DNA from: an uncultured Clostridia bacterium
GTDB lineage: Bacteria; Bacillota; Clostridia; UBA1381
DNA: 64,000 nucleotides
Reading direction: 5' to 3'
NCBI GenBank assembly: GCA_934486495.1
Contig: CAKSPW010000001.1
Location: 27,052-91,051, forward strand
Made by a program: the position numbers and the translations under genes. The number at the start of each line of letters is the position of its first letter. Position 1 is the stretch's first letter. Positions 27,469 through 35,158 of this stretch are shown here, in pieces. The notes below the pieces were generated by a model that searched no databases, was not told the origin of the DNA, and was given only the letters and a program-made list of their open reading frames with translations.

Positions 27469-27912
27469 TTGGCATATAATTTACAGCTTTCACGCGATAA
27501 AGCATATGAGCTACTTGACTATGTGCTTACAAACGGGGCACATCCAATAATTGTTATTGACGACCCCGAGGGCGTTGCTCGTGAGTTGTTTATCGATTTG
27601 CTGTTTGCCGACAGGAAGGACACAAGTATTTTAAATTACAGCGATTTTATTATGAATCAGGCATTCAGCATTGACGGAATGAATGAACTTGCCCAAAAGA
27701 GATATATAGTGGTAGAAGACGTAAAGTATTTGTACGGTAAATCCGCAACGAGTAAAATCCTTGCCGACTTTGCCGAAACCATGCAGGCAAACGACGTAGG
27801 CGTTATTTTTGTCGGCAGGCATGCGGTAATGGATATGGCGGAGTTTACGGAGCTTGCGGAAAGCACGGTACAGTATGTAATATCTCTTGACCTTGAGGGA
27901 AAGCTTGAATAG
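27469..27912 (+). CDS. Small DnaA/Hda-like protein lacking a P-loop
   Basis: This 147-residue protein has a TTG start after AGAGGT and is driven by its own promoter. I do not recognise a named family. The segment RYIVVEDVKYLYGKSATSKI, then FAETMQANDVGVIFVGRH, lines up in pattern with the Walker B to sensor-1 part of DnaA/Hda AAA+ domains (a hydrophobic strand, acidic-Asp, then FL.GK, a helix and a strand ending in a polar turn). No Walker A motif is present, so ATP binding is unlikely. The N-terminal part (PIIVIDDPEGVARELFIDLL) could be the preceding strand-helix. A regulatory or delivery-factor role is conjecture. Confidence 0.55.
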   Translation: MAYNLQLSRDKAYELLDYVLTNGAHPIIVIDDPEGVARELFIDLLFADRKDTSILNYSDFIMNQAFSIDGMNELAQKRYIVVEDVKYLYGKSATSKILADFAETMQANDVGVIFVGRHAVMDMAEFTELAESTVQYVISLDLEGKLE

Positions 27913-27978
27913 TGTTAGCATAGCGTCGGCACAGAACATACGGATTGTGCTGTCGGTTGCTGAAAGGATTGGTCGTAA

Positions 27979-28818
27979 ATGAAAAAAATGAAACGCGGTT
28001 TAACAATAAGTATTCTTTGTGTTTTAGCGGTATCAGCCATACTTTTTATATTCCAGCAGCATGAGCTTGCGGCAAAGTATAACGAGGCGGTTTCGTATGC
28101 CGAAAAGGGAGATTATGAAAAAGCGTTCGAGCTTATGGATAAAATGGGAATCTATCGTGATTCCGAGGATAAGCTTCAAGAGTATGAAAACGAGTTAAAT
28201 TACCAAGCGGCAAAGGAGCATTATGCGGCAGGAGAGTATGATGAGGCAATAAACCTTTTCGGGTTGCTTTCGCTTGAGGGAAAGGGGTATAAGGACTCAA
28301 TAGAGCTTCAGAACGAGGTTGGATATAAAAAAGCACTTGAGCTTGAAAAAAACGGCAAGCTTACAGAGGCGCTTGCGGTTTTTAATTCTTTGCCGAGATC
28401 TTATTCGGACGTATCGGAGAGAATAGAGGAAATAGGCTATGCGATTAAATTTATTGATAAGTGGTATTGTAAGGAGCATAGCATAGATTTGATAATAAAA
28501 GGACGTATTTCTGAGGATAACGTTACATATCTTGATGTTGAAATAAAGGACAGAAACGGATTTTTGCTCGGTGACGAAACAAATAAGCTTAAGGGTAAGG
28601 ATATTGTTTTAAACGAGGACAGATTTGTTTGGGATATGTTTGGCAACGGAGTTAAGTATGCCGTTCAGCTTCAGGATAATAAGATAAAGTTTTCAAAACA
28701 GCCGGTTACCGAGGAAAGTAACGTAGTAACGTTTGTAAGAAAGCTCAACAGCGGAACGAATGCGGTTGACGGCGATATAAATTCTGCAATAAACCGTGAT
28801 GTTGATGCCGGGATATAA
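27979..28818 (+). CDS. Membrane-anchored TPR-like repeat protein
   Basis: The 279-residue product has a positively charged start (MKKMKRGL) and one membrane segment at about 8-24. It then carries three helical-repeat units recognisable by AVSYAEKGDYEKAFELMDKM, HYAAGEYDEAINLFGLL and ALELEKNGKLTEALAVFNSL. This is a tetratricopeptide-type scaffold likely on the outside of the membrane. The C-terminal 130 residues look beta-rich (DLIIKGRISEDN, VTYLDVEIKDRNG) and match nothing I know. The start follows AAAGGA. It lies between the DnaA-like gene and a PSP1 gene. Function is unknown. Confidence 0.6.
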   Translation: MKKMKRGLTISILCVLAVSAILFIFQQHELAAKYNEAVSYAEKGDYEKAFELMDKMGIYRDSEDKLQEYENELNYQAAKEHYAAGEYDEAINLFGLLSLEGKGYKDSIELQNEVGYKKALELEKNGKLTEALAVFNSLPRSYSDVSERIEEIGYAIKFIDKWYCKEHSIDLIIKGRISEDNVTYLDVEIKDRNGFLLGDETNKLKGKDIVLNEDRFVWDMFGNGVKYAVQLQDNKIKFSKQPVTEESNVVTFVRKLNSGTNAVDGDINSAINRDVDAGI

Positions 28819-28841
28819 TCACTTGGAAGGAAAATCATTTT

Positions 28842-29711
28842 ATGTTGGATGTTATAGGAATAAGGTTTAAGCCTGTCGGTAAAATATATTATTTTAATCC
28901 GTCGGGATTTGATATAAAGGTTGGCGACCATGTTGTTGTGGAAACCGTTCGCGGAGTCGAGTACGGAGAGGTCGTTATTTCAAAGAAGATTTCCGAGAAG
29001 GAGTTTGATAAGCCGCTTAAGTCCGTAATGCGTGTTGCCACGGCGGAGGACGACAGAAAAAATGAGGAAAATCATAAAAAAACAAAGGATGCGTTTAAGC
29101 AGTGTGAGGAAAAGATAAAAAAGCACGGTCTTAAAATGAATCTTGTTGACGCCGAATATACGTTTGACGGAAGTAAGCTTTTGTTTTACTTTACCGCTGA
29201 CGGCAGAATAGATTTCAGAGAGCTTGTAAAAGACCTCGCAACGGTTTTTAAAACGAGAATAGAGCTGAGGCAGATAGGCGTAAGGGACGAGTCTAAGATA
29301 ATGGGCAGTCTCGGAGTTTGCGGCAGAGGGGTATGCTGTTCGGAATTTTTGGGCGAGTTTATGCCTGTGTCGATAAAAATGGCAAAGGAGCAGGGCTTGT
29401 CGCTCAATCCCACAAAAATTTCCGGCACGTGCGGCAGACTTATGTGCTGTCTTAAGTACGAGCAGGACGGATATGAGGAGCTTTTAAAGGGCTTGCCGAA
29501 GCGCGGCGCTGTTGTTGAAACACCGGGCGGCAGGGGTCGTGTTGAAAACGTTAATGTGCTAAAGCAAAAAGTGCATGTAAAACTTGACAACCAAGGTCAG
29601 CAAACAATACAAGAATACTTGTCCAAAGATATTAAAATTATAAAAAATGCACATAATGATGATGAAATTGAAAAAATTGATGAAGAAATTTTAAAAATAC
29701 TTGAAGACTGA
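28842..29711 (+). CDS. ricT: PSP1-domain protein (RicT/YaaT family)
   Basis: RicT is part of the RicA-F-T complex that matures mRNAs by assisting RNase Y and influences sporulation in Bacillus. The 289 residues start MLDVIGIRFKPVGKIYYFNP after GGAAGG. The PSP1 domain occupies the middle. Conserved cysteines of the Fe-S cluster region are in GVCGRGVCCSEFLGEF and TCGRLMCCLKYEQ. The C-terminus is charged and variable. The partner genes ricA and ricF are not in view. In many clostridia this gene is near holB; here it is followed by ferredoxin. Confidence 0.88.
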   Translation: MLDVIGIRFKPVGKIYYFNPSGFDIKVGDHVVVETVRGVEYGEVVISKKISEKEFDKPLKSVMRVATAEDDRKNEENHKKTKDAFKQCEEKIKKHGLKMNLVDAEYTFDGSKLLFYFTADGRIDFRELVKDLATVFKTRIELRQIGVRDESKIMGSLGVCGRGVCCSEFLGEFMPVSIKMAKEQGLSLNPTKISGTCGRLMCCLKYEQDGYEELLKGLPKRGAVVETPGGRGRVENVNVLKQKVHVKLDNQGQQTIQEYLSKDIKIIKNAHNDDEIEKIDEEILKILED

Positions 29712-29729
29712 AAAAATTTGTGATATAAT
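29701..29729 (+). promoter_or_regulatory. Promoter of the ferredoxin gene
   Basis: TTGAAG and TATAAT are separated by 17 bases, overlapping the end of the PSP1 gene. The ferredoxin start lies 48 bases further, after AAGGAGGTG, a near-perfect ribosome binding site that suggests high expression. Confidence 0.75.
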
Positions 29730-29777
29730 TGAACAAAAGCAAGGTTTTTTGCTTTAATAATAAGGAGGTGTATTCCA

Positions 29778-29948
29778 ATGGCATATAAAATTACAGATGA
29801 TTGCATCAGCTGCGGTGCTTGCGCAAGTGTTTGTCCTGTTGAATGTATCAGCGAAGGAGACTCAAAGTACGTAATTGACGAATCACAGTGCATTGAATGC
29901 GGTTCATGTGCGTCGGCTTGCCCGGTAGGTGCTCCTGTTCAGGAATAA
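29778..29948 (+). CDS. 2[4Fe-4S] ferredoxin
   Basis: This is a 56-residue clostridial-type ferredoxin, an electron carrier for anaerobic oxidoreductases such as pyruvate:ferredoxin oxidoreductase and hydrogenase. Two CxxCxxC...CP motifs are present: CISCGACASVCP at about 9-20 and CIECGSCASACP at about 38-49, each ligating one cubane cluster together with the CP cysteine of the other. AAGGAGGTG precedes the ATG. Promoter and terminator bracket it, so it is a single-gene unit. Confidence 0.97.
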   Translation: MAYKITDDCISCGACASVCPVECISEGDSKYVIDESQCIECGSCASACPVGAPVQE

Positions 29949-29956
29949 TAAAAAAC

Positions 29957-29993
29957 GACAGACAGGCATATATCGGTTTGTCTGTCTTTTTTT
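29957..29993 (+). terminator. Terminator of the ferredoxin gene
   Basis: GACAGACA and TGTCTGTC form an eight-pair stem, followed by TTTTTTT. It begins nine bases after the stop. Confidence 0.9.
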
Positions 29994-30058
29994 GTGTAAA
30001 CAGCAAGAAAATACATTTGCCATGAAAGCCGACGAGAGCGGCGGAACGGAGAATATAA

Positions 30059-31423
30059 ATGAATATAATTATTGTAGGCTGCGGTAAAATAGGCGAGAAG
30101 CTTGCCGAAAAGCTGAGCCTTGAGAAAGAACATGATATAACGGTAATAGACACGAGATACCGTGTTGTGCAGGATATAGCAAACAAGTATGACTTAATGG
30201 GCGTTGTCGGAAGCGGAGCAAGTACCGCAACACTGCATGAGGCAGGCGTTGAAGATGCCGATTTGCTCATTGCCGTAACGGGTTCCGATGAGCTGAATCT
30301 TTTGGTGTGCCTTATCGCAAGGAAAACGGGCGGTAACTGTAAAACAATTGCACGTGTAAGAAAGCCGGAGTACAGCAAGGATCTGAATCTGTTTAAGGAA
30401 GATTTGGGACTTGCCATGATAATAAACCCGGAACAGACCGCTGCTGCCGAGATTGCGAGAGTGCTTAGGTTCCCGACAGCAATTGCAATTGATACGTTTG
30501 CAAAGGGCAGAGTTGAGATTTTAAAATTCAGAATACGTCAGGGCTCGCCGCTTGCGGATATGAAAATATCGGATATGAGTAAAAAACTCAGCTGTGACGT
30601 GCTTGTGTGCGGAGCGGAGAGATGTGACGACGCAATTATTCCGAGCGGAGATTTTACCGTTAAGGAGGGCGACCTTTTAAGCGTTGTTGCATCACCTAAA
30701 AATGCGGCATATTTCTTTAAGAAGATAGGTGTAAAAACGAATAAGGTAAAGGATACCATAATAGTCGGCGGCGGTTCTACATCGTATTATCTTGCCTCAC
30801 AGCTTTTGCAGTCGGGTATAGACGTTAAAATTATCGAGCAAAATCCCGAACGCTGCGAAAGACTTTGTCAGCTTCTCCCCAAGGCGACAATAATAAACGG
30901 TGACGGAACAGATACGGGACTTTTGCTTGAGGAAGGACTTGAAAGATGCGAGTCGTTTGTTTCGCTTACAAATATAGATGAAGAAAATGTTCTTCTTTCG
31001 CTGTACGCAAAGAGCATTACAAACGCCAAGGTTATAACAAAGGTTAACAGAATAGCTTATGATAACGTTATCGACAGCTTAAATCTTGACTCTGTTATTT
31101 ATCCTAAGAATATTACGGCGGAGTATATAGTGCGTTTTGTGCGTGCAAAGAATAATTCAATGGGAAGCAGTAATATAGAAACAATGCATATGATATTCGG
31201 CGGAAAGGCGGAGGCTTTGGAGTTTCGTATTCATGAAAGCTCGGAGATTACCGATAAGCCGCTTCAGGAGCTGAATATTAAGAGTAATATTCTAATCACG
31301 TGCATTAACAGAAACGGAAAAATAATCATTCCGAGAGGACAGGATACAATCCAAACAGGCGATACCGTAATAGTAATCACAACCGTTACCGGACTTAATA
31401 ATATTTCCGATATACTCGGCTGA
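30059..31423 (+). CDS. trkA: Trk potassium uptake regulatory subunit TrkA
   Basis: TrkA is the cytoplasmic nucleotide-binding ring that gates the TrkH channel. The 454 residues are two RCK halves. The first begins MNIIIVGCGKIGEKLAEKLS, with Rossmann GxGxxG and the acidic ITVIDTR strand end. The second Rossmann motif is TIIVGGGSTSYYLASQL near residue 237. Each half ends with a TrkA-C domain (GSPLADMKISD, DKPLQELNIKS). It is 14 bases upstream of trkH, so the two form an operon. TrkA-C domains are known c-di-AMP targets in Bacillota, and cdaA is in the same window. Confidence 0.95.
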   Translation: MNIIIVGCGKIGEKLAEKLSLEKEHDITVIDTRYRVVQDIANKYDLMGVVGSGASTATLHEAGVEDADLLIAVTGSDELNLLVCLIARKTGGNCKTIARVRKPEYSKDLNLFKEDLGLAMIINPEQTAAAEIARVLRFPTAIAIDTFAKGRVEILKFRIRQGSPLADMKISDMSKKLSCDVLVCGAERCDDAIIPSGDFTVKEGDLLSVVASPKNAAYFFKKIGVKTNKVKDTIIVGGGSTSYYLASQLLQSGIDVKIIEQNPERCERLCQLLPKATIINGDGTDTGLLLEEGLERCESFVSLTNIDEENVLLSLYAKSITNAKVITKVNRIAYDNVIDSLNLDSVIYPKNITAEYIVRFVRAKNNSMGSSNIETMHMIFGGKAEALEFRIHESSEITDKPLQELNIKSNILITCINRNGKIIIPRGQDTIQTGDTVIVITTVTGLNNISDILG

Positions 31424-31437
31424 GAAAGGCGATAGAG

Positions 31438-32877
31438 ATGAATTATAAATTTATAGTGCATATCCTCGGCTGTGTGCTTGAGCTTGAAGCTGTTTGTATG
31501 CTTTTGCCGCTTTTGTGTGCGGTATGCTACGGAGATACAAGCAGTATGTATGTGTTTTTGATATGTGCGGCGATATGTGCAATTGTCGGTGCCGTACCGG
31601 CGGCGATGTGTCCGAAGAATAAAAATATTTATTCCCGTGAGGGCTTTGCCGTAGTTGCGCTTTGTTGGATAGTTATGAGTATATTCGGCTCGCTGCCGTT
31701 TATAATATCGGGTACAATACCGAGCTTTATCCATGCCGTATTTGAAACGGCGTCGGGATTTACAACGACGGGTGCGTCGATACTTACCGATGTTGAGGCA
31801 GTGCCGAAGGCTGTACTTTTTTGGCGAAGCTTTACGCATTGGATAGGCGGTATGGGAGTGCTTGTGTTCCTTGTTGCGGTTGTACCGCTTGCGGGCGGAA
31901 GCAATATGTATCTTTTAAAGGCGGAAAGCCCCGGCCCGTCCGTGAGTAAGCTTGTACCGAGAGTAAGGTCAACGGCTAAAATCCTTTACGGTATATATTT
32001 TGCCATGACGGTTTTGGAAATAATTCTTTTGCTTATCGGCAAATTGCCGCTTTTTGACGCTATAACGCTTTCGGTCGGAACGGCAGGCACCGGCGGTTTT
32101 GCAATATTAAACTCCGGTATTGCCGAGTATTCACCGTATGTTCAGTGGGTAATAACAGTGTTTATGATTATGTTCGGCGTGGATTTTTCACTTTATTATC
32201 TTGTGTTAAGGCGAGAGGTAAAGGCGGCGCTTAGTTCTCTTGAGCTGCGTGTATACTTGTCCGTAATAATAATATCCGCATTTACGATTGCGTTTAATTG
32301 CCGCGGCTATTTTCAAACGTTCGGCGAAACGGTAAGGCACAGCTTTTTCCAGGTCGGCTCGATTATAACCACAACGGGATATTCAACAACCGACTTTGAC
32401 CTATGGCCCGAGCTTTCAAAAACAATTCTGCTTATGCTTATGTTTATGGGCGCGTGTGCCGGAAGTACGGGCGGCGGCATAAAGGTGTCGAGAATAATTA
32501 TACTTTTAAAGAGCGTTGTAAAGGAAATAATGATTGCGGCACATCCGAAAAGCACGCATAAAATCCGCATTAACGGCAGACCGCTTGAACATGAAACAAT
32601 GCGTTCGGTAAACGTGTTTATGGTTTCATATCTTGTAATATATGCGGTATCGCTTTTGATAATAAGCGTAGATAACCTCGATTTTACAACGAACTTTACC
32701 GCTGTTGCGGCAACAATTAACAATATCGGCCCGGGCTTTGCAAAGGTCGGAGCGACGTGTAACTTTTCCGTGTACTCTCCGCTGTCGCTTTTTGTGCTGA
32801 CTCTCGATATGCTGATAGGCAGACTCGAAATATTCCCGATGCTTATATTGCTCTCGCCGCAAACATGGAAAAAATAA
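31438..32877 (+). CDS. trkH: Trk potassium uptake channel TrkH
   Basis: This is the integral membrane potassium-translocating subunit, 479 residues with four M1-P-M2 repeats. Selectivity-filter-like segments with the expected glycines are seen at FTTTGASI, VGTAGTGGFAI, ITTTGYSTTD and NNIGPGF. The conserved SFTHWIGGMGVLVF and CAGSTGGGIKVSRI follow the TrkH/KtrB pattern. It follows trkA closely. The length is right for TrkH and the C-terminus ends after the last membrane helix. Confidence 0.94.
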   Translation: MNYKFIVHILGCVLELEAVCMLLPLLCAVCYGDTSSMYVFLICAAICAIVGAVPAAMCPKNKNIYSREGFAVVALCWIVMSIFGSLPFIISGTIPSFIHAVFETASGFTTTGASILTDVEAVPKAVLFWRSFTHWIGGMGVLVFLVAVVPLAGGSNMYLLKAESPGPSVSKLVPRVRSTAKILYGIYFAMTVLEIILLLIGKLPLFDAITLSVGTAGTGGFAILNSGIAEYSPYVQWVITVFMIMFGVDFSLYYLVLRREVKAALSSLELRVYLSVIIISAFTIAFNCRGYFQTFGETVRHSFFQVGSIITTTGYSTTDFDLWPELSKTILLMLMFMGACAGSTGGGIKVSRIIILLKSVVKEIMIAAHPKSTHKIRINGRPLEHETMRSVNVFMVSYLVIYAVSLLIISVDNLDFTTNFTAVAATINNIGPGFAKVGATCNFSVYSPLSLFVLTLDMLIGRLEIFPMLILLSPQTWKK

Positions 32878-32968
32878 AAGTAAATCAACGCATCCTTTTT
32901 TTGTACAGGCTCAAAAATCCGTTAAATTCATAGTATATACTACAATCTATGAAAGGAGGCACTTAATC

Positions 32969-33091
32969 ATGGAAGGATGCGGATGCAATAACAGCAACAG
33001 CTGCGGATGCGGCGGCTGCAACTTTGATTTAGACATGATTTTATGGGTACTTATCATAATTGTGATTGTTACCTGTATGTGCAACAACTGA
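32969..33091 (+). CDS. Cys-rich single-pass membrane miniprotein
   Basis: The 40-residue product reads MEGCGCNNSNSCGCGGCNFD, then one hydrophobic helix (MILWVLIIIVIVTCMC) and NN. Eight cysteines are present, six before the helix in CGC/GGC spacing and two at its end. AAAGGAGG lies nine bases before the ATG and a strong terminator follows, so it is a deliberate single-gene unit. Size and layout resemble small clostridial membrane or spore-associated peptides of the YjcZ type, but I see no convincing family match. Metal binding is possible. Confidence 0.7.
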   Translation: MEGCGCNNSNSCGCGGCNFDLDMILWVLIIIVIVTCMCNN

Positions 33092-33100
33092 GAATGTATG

Positions 33101-33132
33101 CCCGGCACTAAATGTGTCGGGTGTTTTTTTTG
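33101..33132 (+). terminator. Terminator of the Cys-rich miniprotein
   Basis: CCCGGCAC and GTGTCGGG pair over eight bases (one G-U) with a five-base loop, followed after GTG by eight or more T. Confidence 0.85.
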
Positions 33133-33290
33133 TCATGGAATTATATGATTTATATGCTGAAAATATGCATGGGATTGCAAATTTGTTGGTGTTTTTTTTC
33201 TAAATCAAACGTCTATTGTGCAAATACAACAAAACGCATATTTGTAAAGTGTATGAAGTGCTGAAAATAGGTTTAAAGATAAAAATTAGC

Positions 33291-33319
33291 TTGAAAATTC
33301 CAAAGCTTTGTTGTATAAT
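33291..33319 (+). promoter_or_regulatory. Promoter of the dockerin-like cluster
   Basis: TTGAAA, a 17-base spacer and TATAAT lie about 140 bases before the first gene. The preceding 33133-33290 is AT-rich and holds nothing I can identify. Confidence 0.75.
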
Positions 33320-33398
33320 AAAGTTGGTGAATGAAAAAAGTAATTTGGTAAGCAGGGTTATTCCACCGAGTTGCCCGAATTGGAGGAATATCTTTATC

Positions 33399-33455
33399 AT
33401 GCTTATTTTGATTACAAATTTCGTTCAAAAAAAAACCGGAAAGGAGTTTATATAA
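33399..33455 (+). CDS. Possible 18-codon leader peptide
   Basis: The frame reads MLILITNFVQKKTGKEFI. TGGAGGAA lies about ten bases before its ATG. The stop is four bases before the start of the dockerin-like gene, and the AAGGAG ribosome binding site of that gene lies inside the last codons. An arm TATTCC (about 33359) can pair with GGAATA (33385) and would hide the leader's ribosome binding site. Translational coupling or attenuation is therefore possible, but a chance ORF is not excluded. Confidence 0.4.
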   Translation: MLILITNFVQKKTGKEFI

Positions 33456-33459
33456 AATA

Positions 33460-34041
33460 ATGAAAAATCTAAAGAAAATTTTAATTGCTGCTATGTCAAT
33501 TGCTGCAATTGCTATGTCAACAACAGCATTCGCTGCTACAGAAGCTACATACAACGCTGATACAAAGACAGTTGCTTTAACTCTCGCAGAGGGGGATGTT
33601 ACGGCAACTTCAGGTCAGATGACAGTCGTTGTTGTACCGAAGACGTTCGGTGCAGATTCAGGCGCTGCTGATATTTATTACATTAATCAAGAAGAGTTCG
33701 GAGCTAAATTTACAGCAATTCTTGAGAATATGGGTCTTAAAGGTGAAATAGATCCTGCCGGCTATGAGGTTCGTATAGGCGGAGAGAACATGGCAAGTGT
33801 TGCTAAGTTTGATTTCCAAGTTGTAGCACCGAGTCAGTTTAAGCTTGGTGACGTAAACAGAAGTGGCGGAGATCCTGATATTCTTGACGCAAGTGATATT
33901 GTTGACTTCGTTCTTGGCAATATACAATTTGACGAAGAACAGAAATCCCTTGGTGATGTAAATAAGAGTGGCGGAGAGCCCGATATTCTTGACGCAAGTG
34001 ATATTGTTGACTTCGTTCTTGGCAATTTGTCATTAGAATAA
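33460..34041 (+). CDS. Secreted protein with two atypical dockerin-like repeats
   Basis: The 193-residue exported protein has a signal peptide (MKNLKKILIAAMSIAAIAMS, cleavage near AFA). A 110-residue region follows that I do not recognise (TYNADTKTVALTLAEGDVTA and EEFGAKFTAILENMGL are visible). Two C-terminal repeats of 26 residues begin LGDVNRSGGDPDILDASD and LGDVNKSGGEPDILDASD and both continue IVDFVLGN. These resemble type I dockerin halves (D-x-N-x-S/D-G then a helix), but the loop is one residue longer than the canonical 12. The two DNA copies (33844-33921 and 33949-34026) differ at only six of 78 positions, so they duplicated recently. A cohesin partner would be expected on a scaffold. 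Confidence 0.7.
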   Translation: MKNLKKILIAAMSIAAIAMSTTAFAATEATYNADTKTVALTLAEGDVTATSGQMTVVVVPKTFGADSGAADIYYINQEEFGAKFTAILENMGLKGEIDPAGYEVRIGGENMASVAKFDFQVVAPSQFKLGDVNRSGGDPDILDASDIVDFVLGNIQFDEEQKSLGDVNKSGGEPDILDASDIVDFVLGNLSLE

Positions 34042-34061
34042 TATTTTAGGAGGAAAACAAG

Positions 34062-34886
34062 ATGAAAATTCGTAAAATGCTTTCTGCATTTATGAGTATG
34101 GCAATTGTAGCTACGATGCTTTCTGCGTTCACGGTAGCTCATGCTGCTGATACAATTAAATTCAATATTTCTGCTGATTTTAATGAGGAAAAAGGTCAGG
34201 TAGAAGTAAAGGTTGGATATACAGGATTTAATTCAGCAATTTTATATGATGAAGAAAATGTAACTGTAAACGGGTTAAGATCAATTCAGTTTAGCATAAA
34301 GAATGACGCTAATTTAGCTCCGGCATCACAGTTTACAACCAAGAAATATGGTTGTTTAGGATTTGGTAAAGCTGCTAATAAGGTCGGAAATGTTCAATAT
34401 GCATATAACGCATCAGATGAAACAGGTTTTAAAGGTTATTCCGAAGGTATTTTGTGTGTAGCTTATTATGATGTATCATCTGTAGATTCTGTTAAGTTTA
34501 CGGTTGATGAAATTATAGTTAGATCAGGTGCTTATGAAGATGGAACTTTCTTGGGAAATACTGATTATACTATAGATCCCGCATCGGTGAATTATACTAA
34601 GAAGGTAGATCCTCCTGTTGAGGAAGTAAAAGCTGAGTTTGATACTGCAGCAGCTTCTAAGTTCACTTATGGTGATGTTTACAACTATGGTGTTGGTGGT
34701 GCTGTAACAGTTCCTGAAGGCAAGAGTGCAACAGGCGTTACATTTGATATCAGCAATGGTACAAAGACTGTAAACTATGATTTCGATTTCGGCACAAGCA
34801 TTGCTGCTGATACGTCATTCGGTTTAAACATTTGCGGAGTACCGGTAGGTGTTGAATTGTCATTCAGCAACCTTCAAGTTAAATAA
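34062..34886 (+). CDS. Secreted beta-rich protein, possibly cohesin-like
   Basis: The 274-residue product has a clear signal peptide (MKIRKMLSAFMSMAIVATML, cleavage near AHA). The mature part is rich in alternating hydrophobic residues. The section from about 30 to 180, with GQVEVKVGYTGFN, LRSIQFSIKND, EGILCVAYYDVSS and VKFTVDEIIVRSG, has the strand rhythm of a cohesin or carbohydrate-binding fold; this is inference only. A PPVEEVK linker near 186 separates a second 80-residue domain. It starts 20 bases after the dockerin-like gene, with AGGAGG upstream. Codon use (many GCT, ACA, TTA) is more AT-biased than in the neighbouring core genes. Confidence 0.6.
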   Translation: MKIRKMLSAFMSMAIVATMLSAFTVAHAADTIKFNISADFNEEKGQVEVKVGYTGFNSAILYDEENVTVNGLRSIQFSIKNDANLAPASQFTTKKYGCLGFGKAANKVGNVQYAYNASDETGFKGYSEGILCVAYYDVSSVDSVKFTVDEIIVRSGAYEDGTFLGNTDYTIDPASVNYTKKVDPPVEEVKAEFDTAAASKFTYGDVYNYGVGGAVTVPEGKSATGVTFDISNGTKTVNYDFDFGTSIAADTSFGLNICGVPVGVELSFSNLQVK

Positions 34887-34903
34887 GGGAGGATATAAGA
34901 ATT

Positions 34904-35062
34904 ATGAAAAATTATATAAAGCCCGAATTTAAAGTAAATGTATTTTCTGTTGAGGACGTTATAACTGTTGATGCAAGTATGCCTTTCTACAAAACAGATG
35001 CAACAGGTGCTGCAAAGAAAGAATACGTTAAATCAGTTGATTATACAACAATCTTTAAATAA
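34904..35062 (+). CDS. Small peptide with KPEFKV..EDVI motif
   Basis: The 52-residue product begins MKNYIKPEFKVNVFSVEDVI, continues TVDASMPFYKT and ends SVDYTTIFK. GGGAGGAT precedes the ATG and it is third in the cluster, followed by a strong terminator, so it is very probably expressed. It has no signal peptide, membrane helix or cysteine. The short N-terminal 'Y.KPE...F..EDVI' block followed by a variable tail resembles a leader-core arrangement, as seen in precursor peptides, but no modification enzyme is encoded nearby. I do not assign a function. Confidence 0.65.
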   Translation: MKNYIKPEFKVNVFSVEDVITVDASMPFYKTDATGAAKKEYVKSVDYTTIFK

Positions 35063-35075
35063 TAATAAAAAAATG

Positions 35076-35103
35076 CGCTCCGCTTTTGCGGAGCGTTTTT
35101 TTT
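35076..35103. terminator. Bidirectional terminator
   Basis: CGCTCCGC and GCGGAGCG form an eight-pair stem with a TTTT loop. It is followed by eight T on the plus strand and preceded by a run of A, so it can end both the small-peptide cluster (plus) and pdxK (minus). Confidence 0.9.
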
Positions 35104-35158
35104 ATGTTTTTTGTGTTGATAGTTTATCCTCGCATATCTAATGTCTTTTGGTTACAAA

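Noticed and set aside
33216..33455. 79-codon frame upstream of the dockerin-like gene
   Set aside because: Its first half precedes and crosses the promoter at 33291, so it could not be translated from that transcript. Only the last 18 codons have a ribosome binding site, and these are listed separately.
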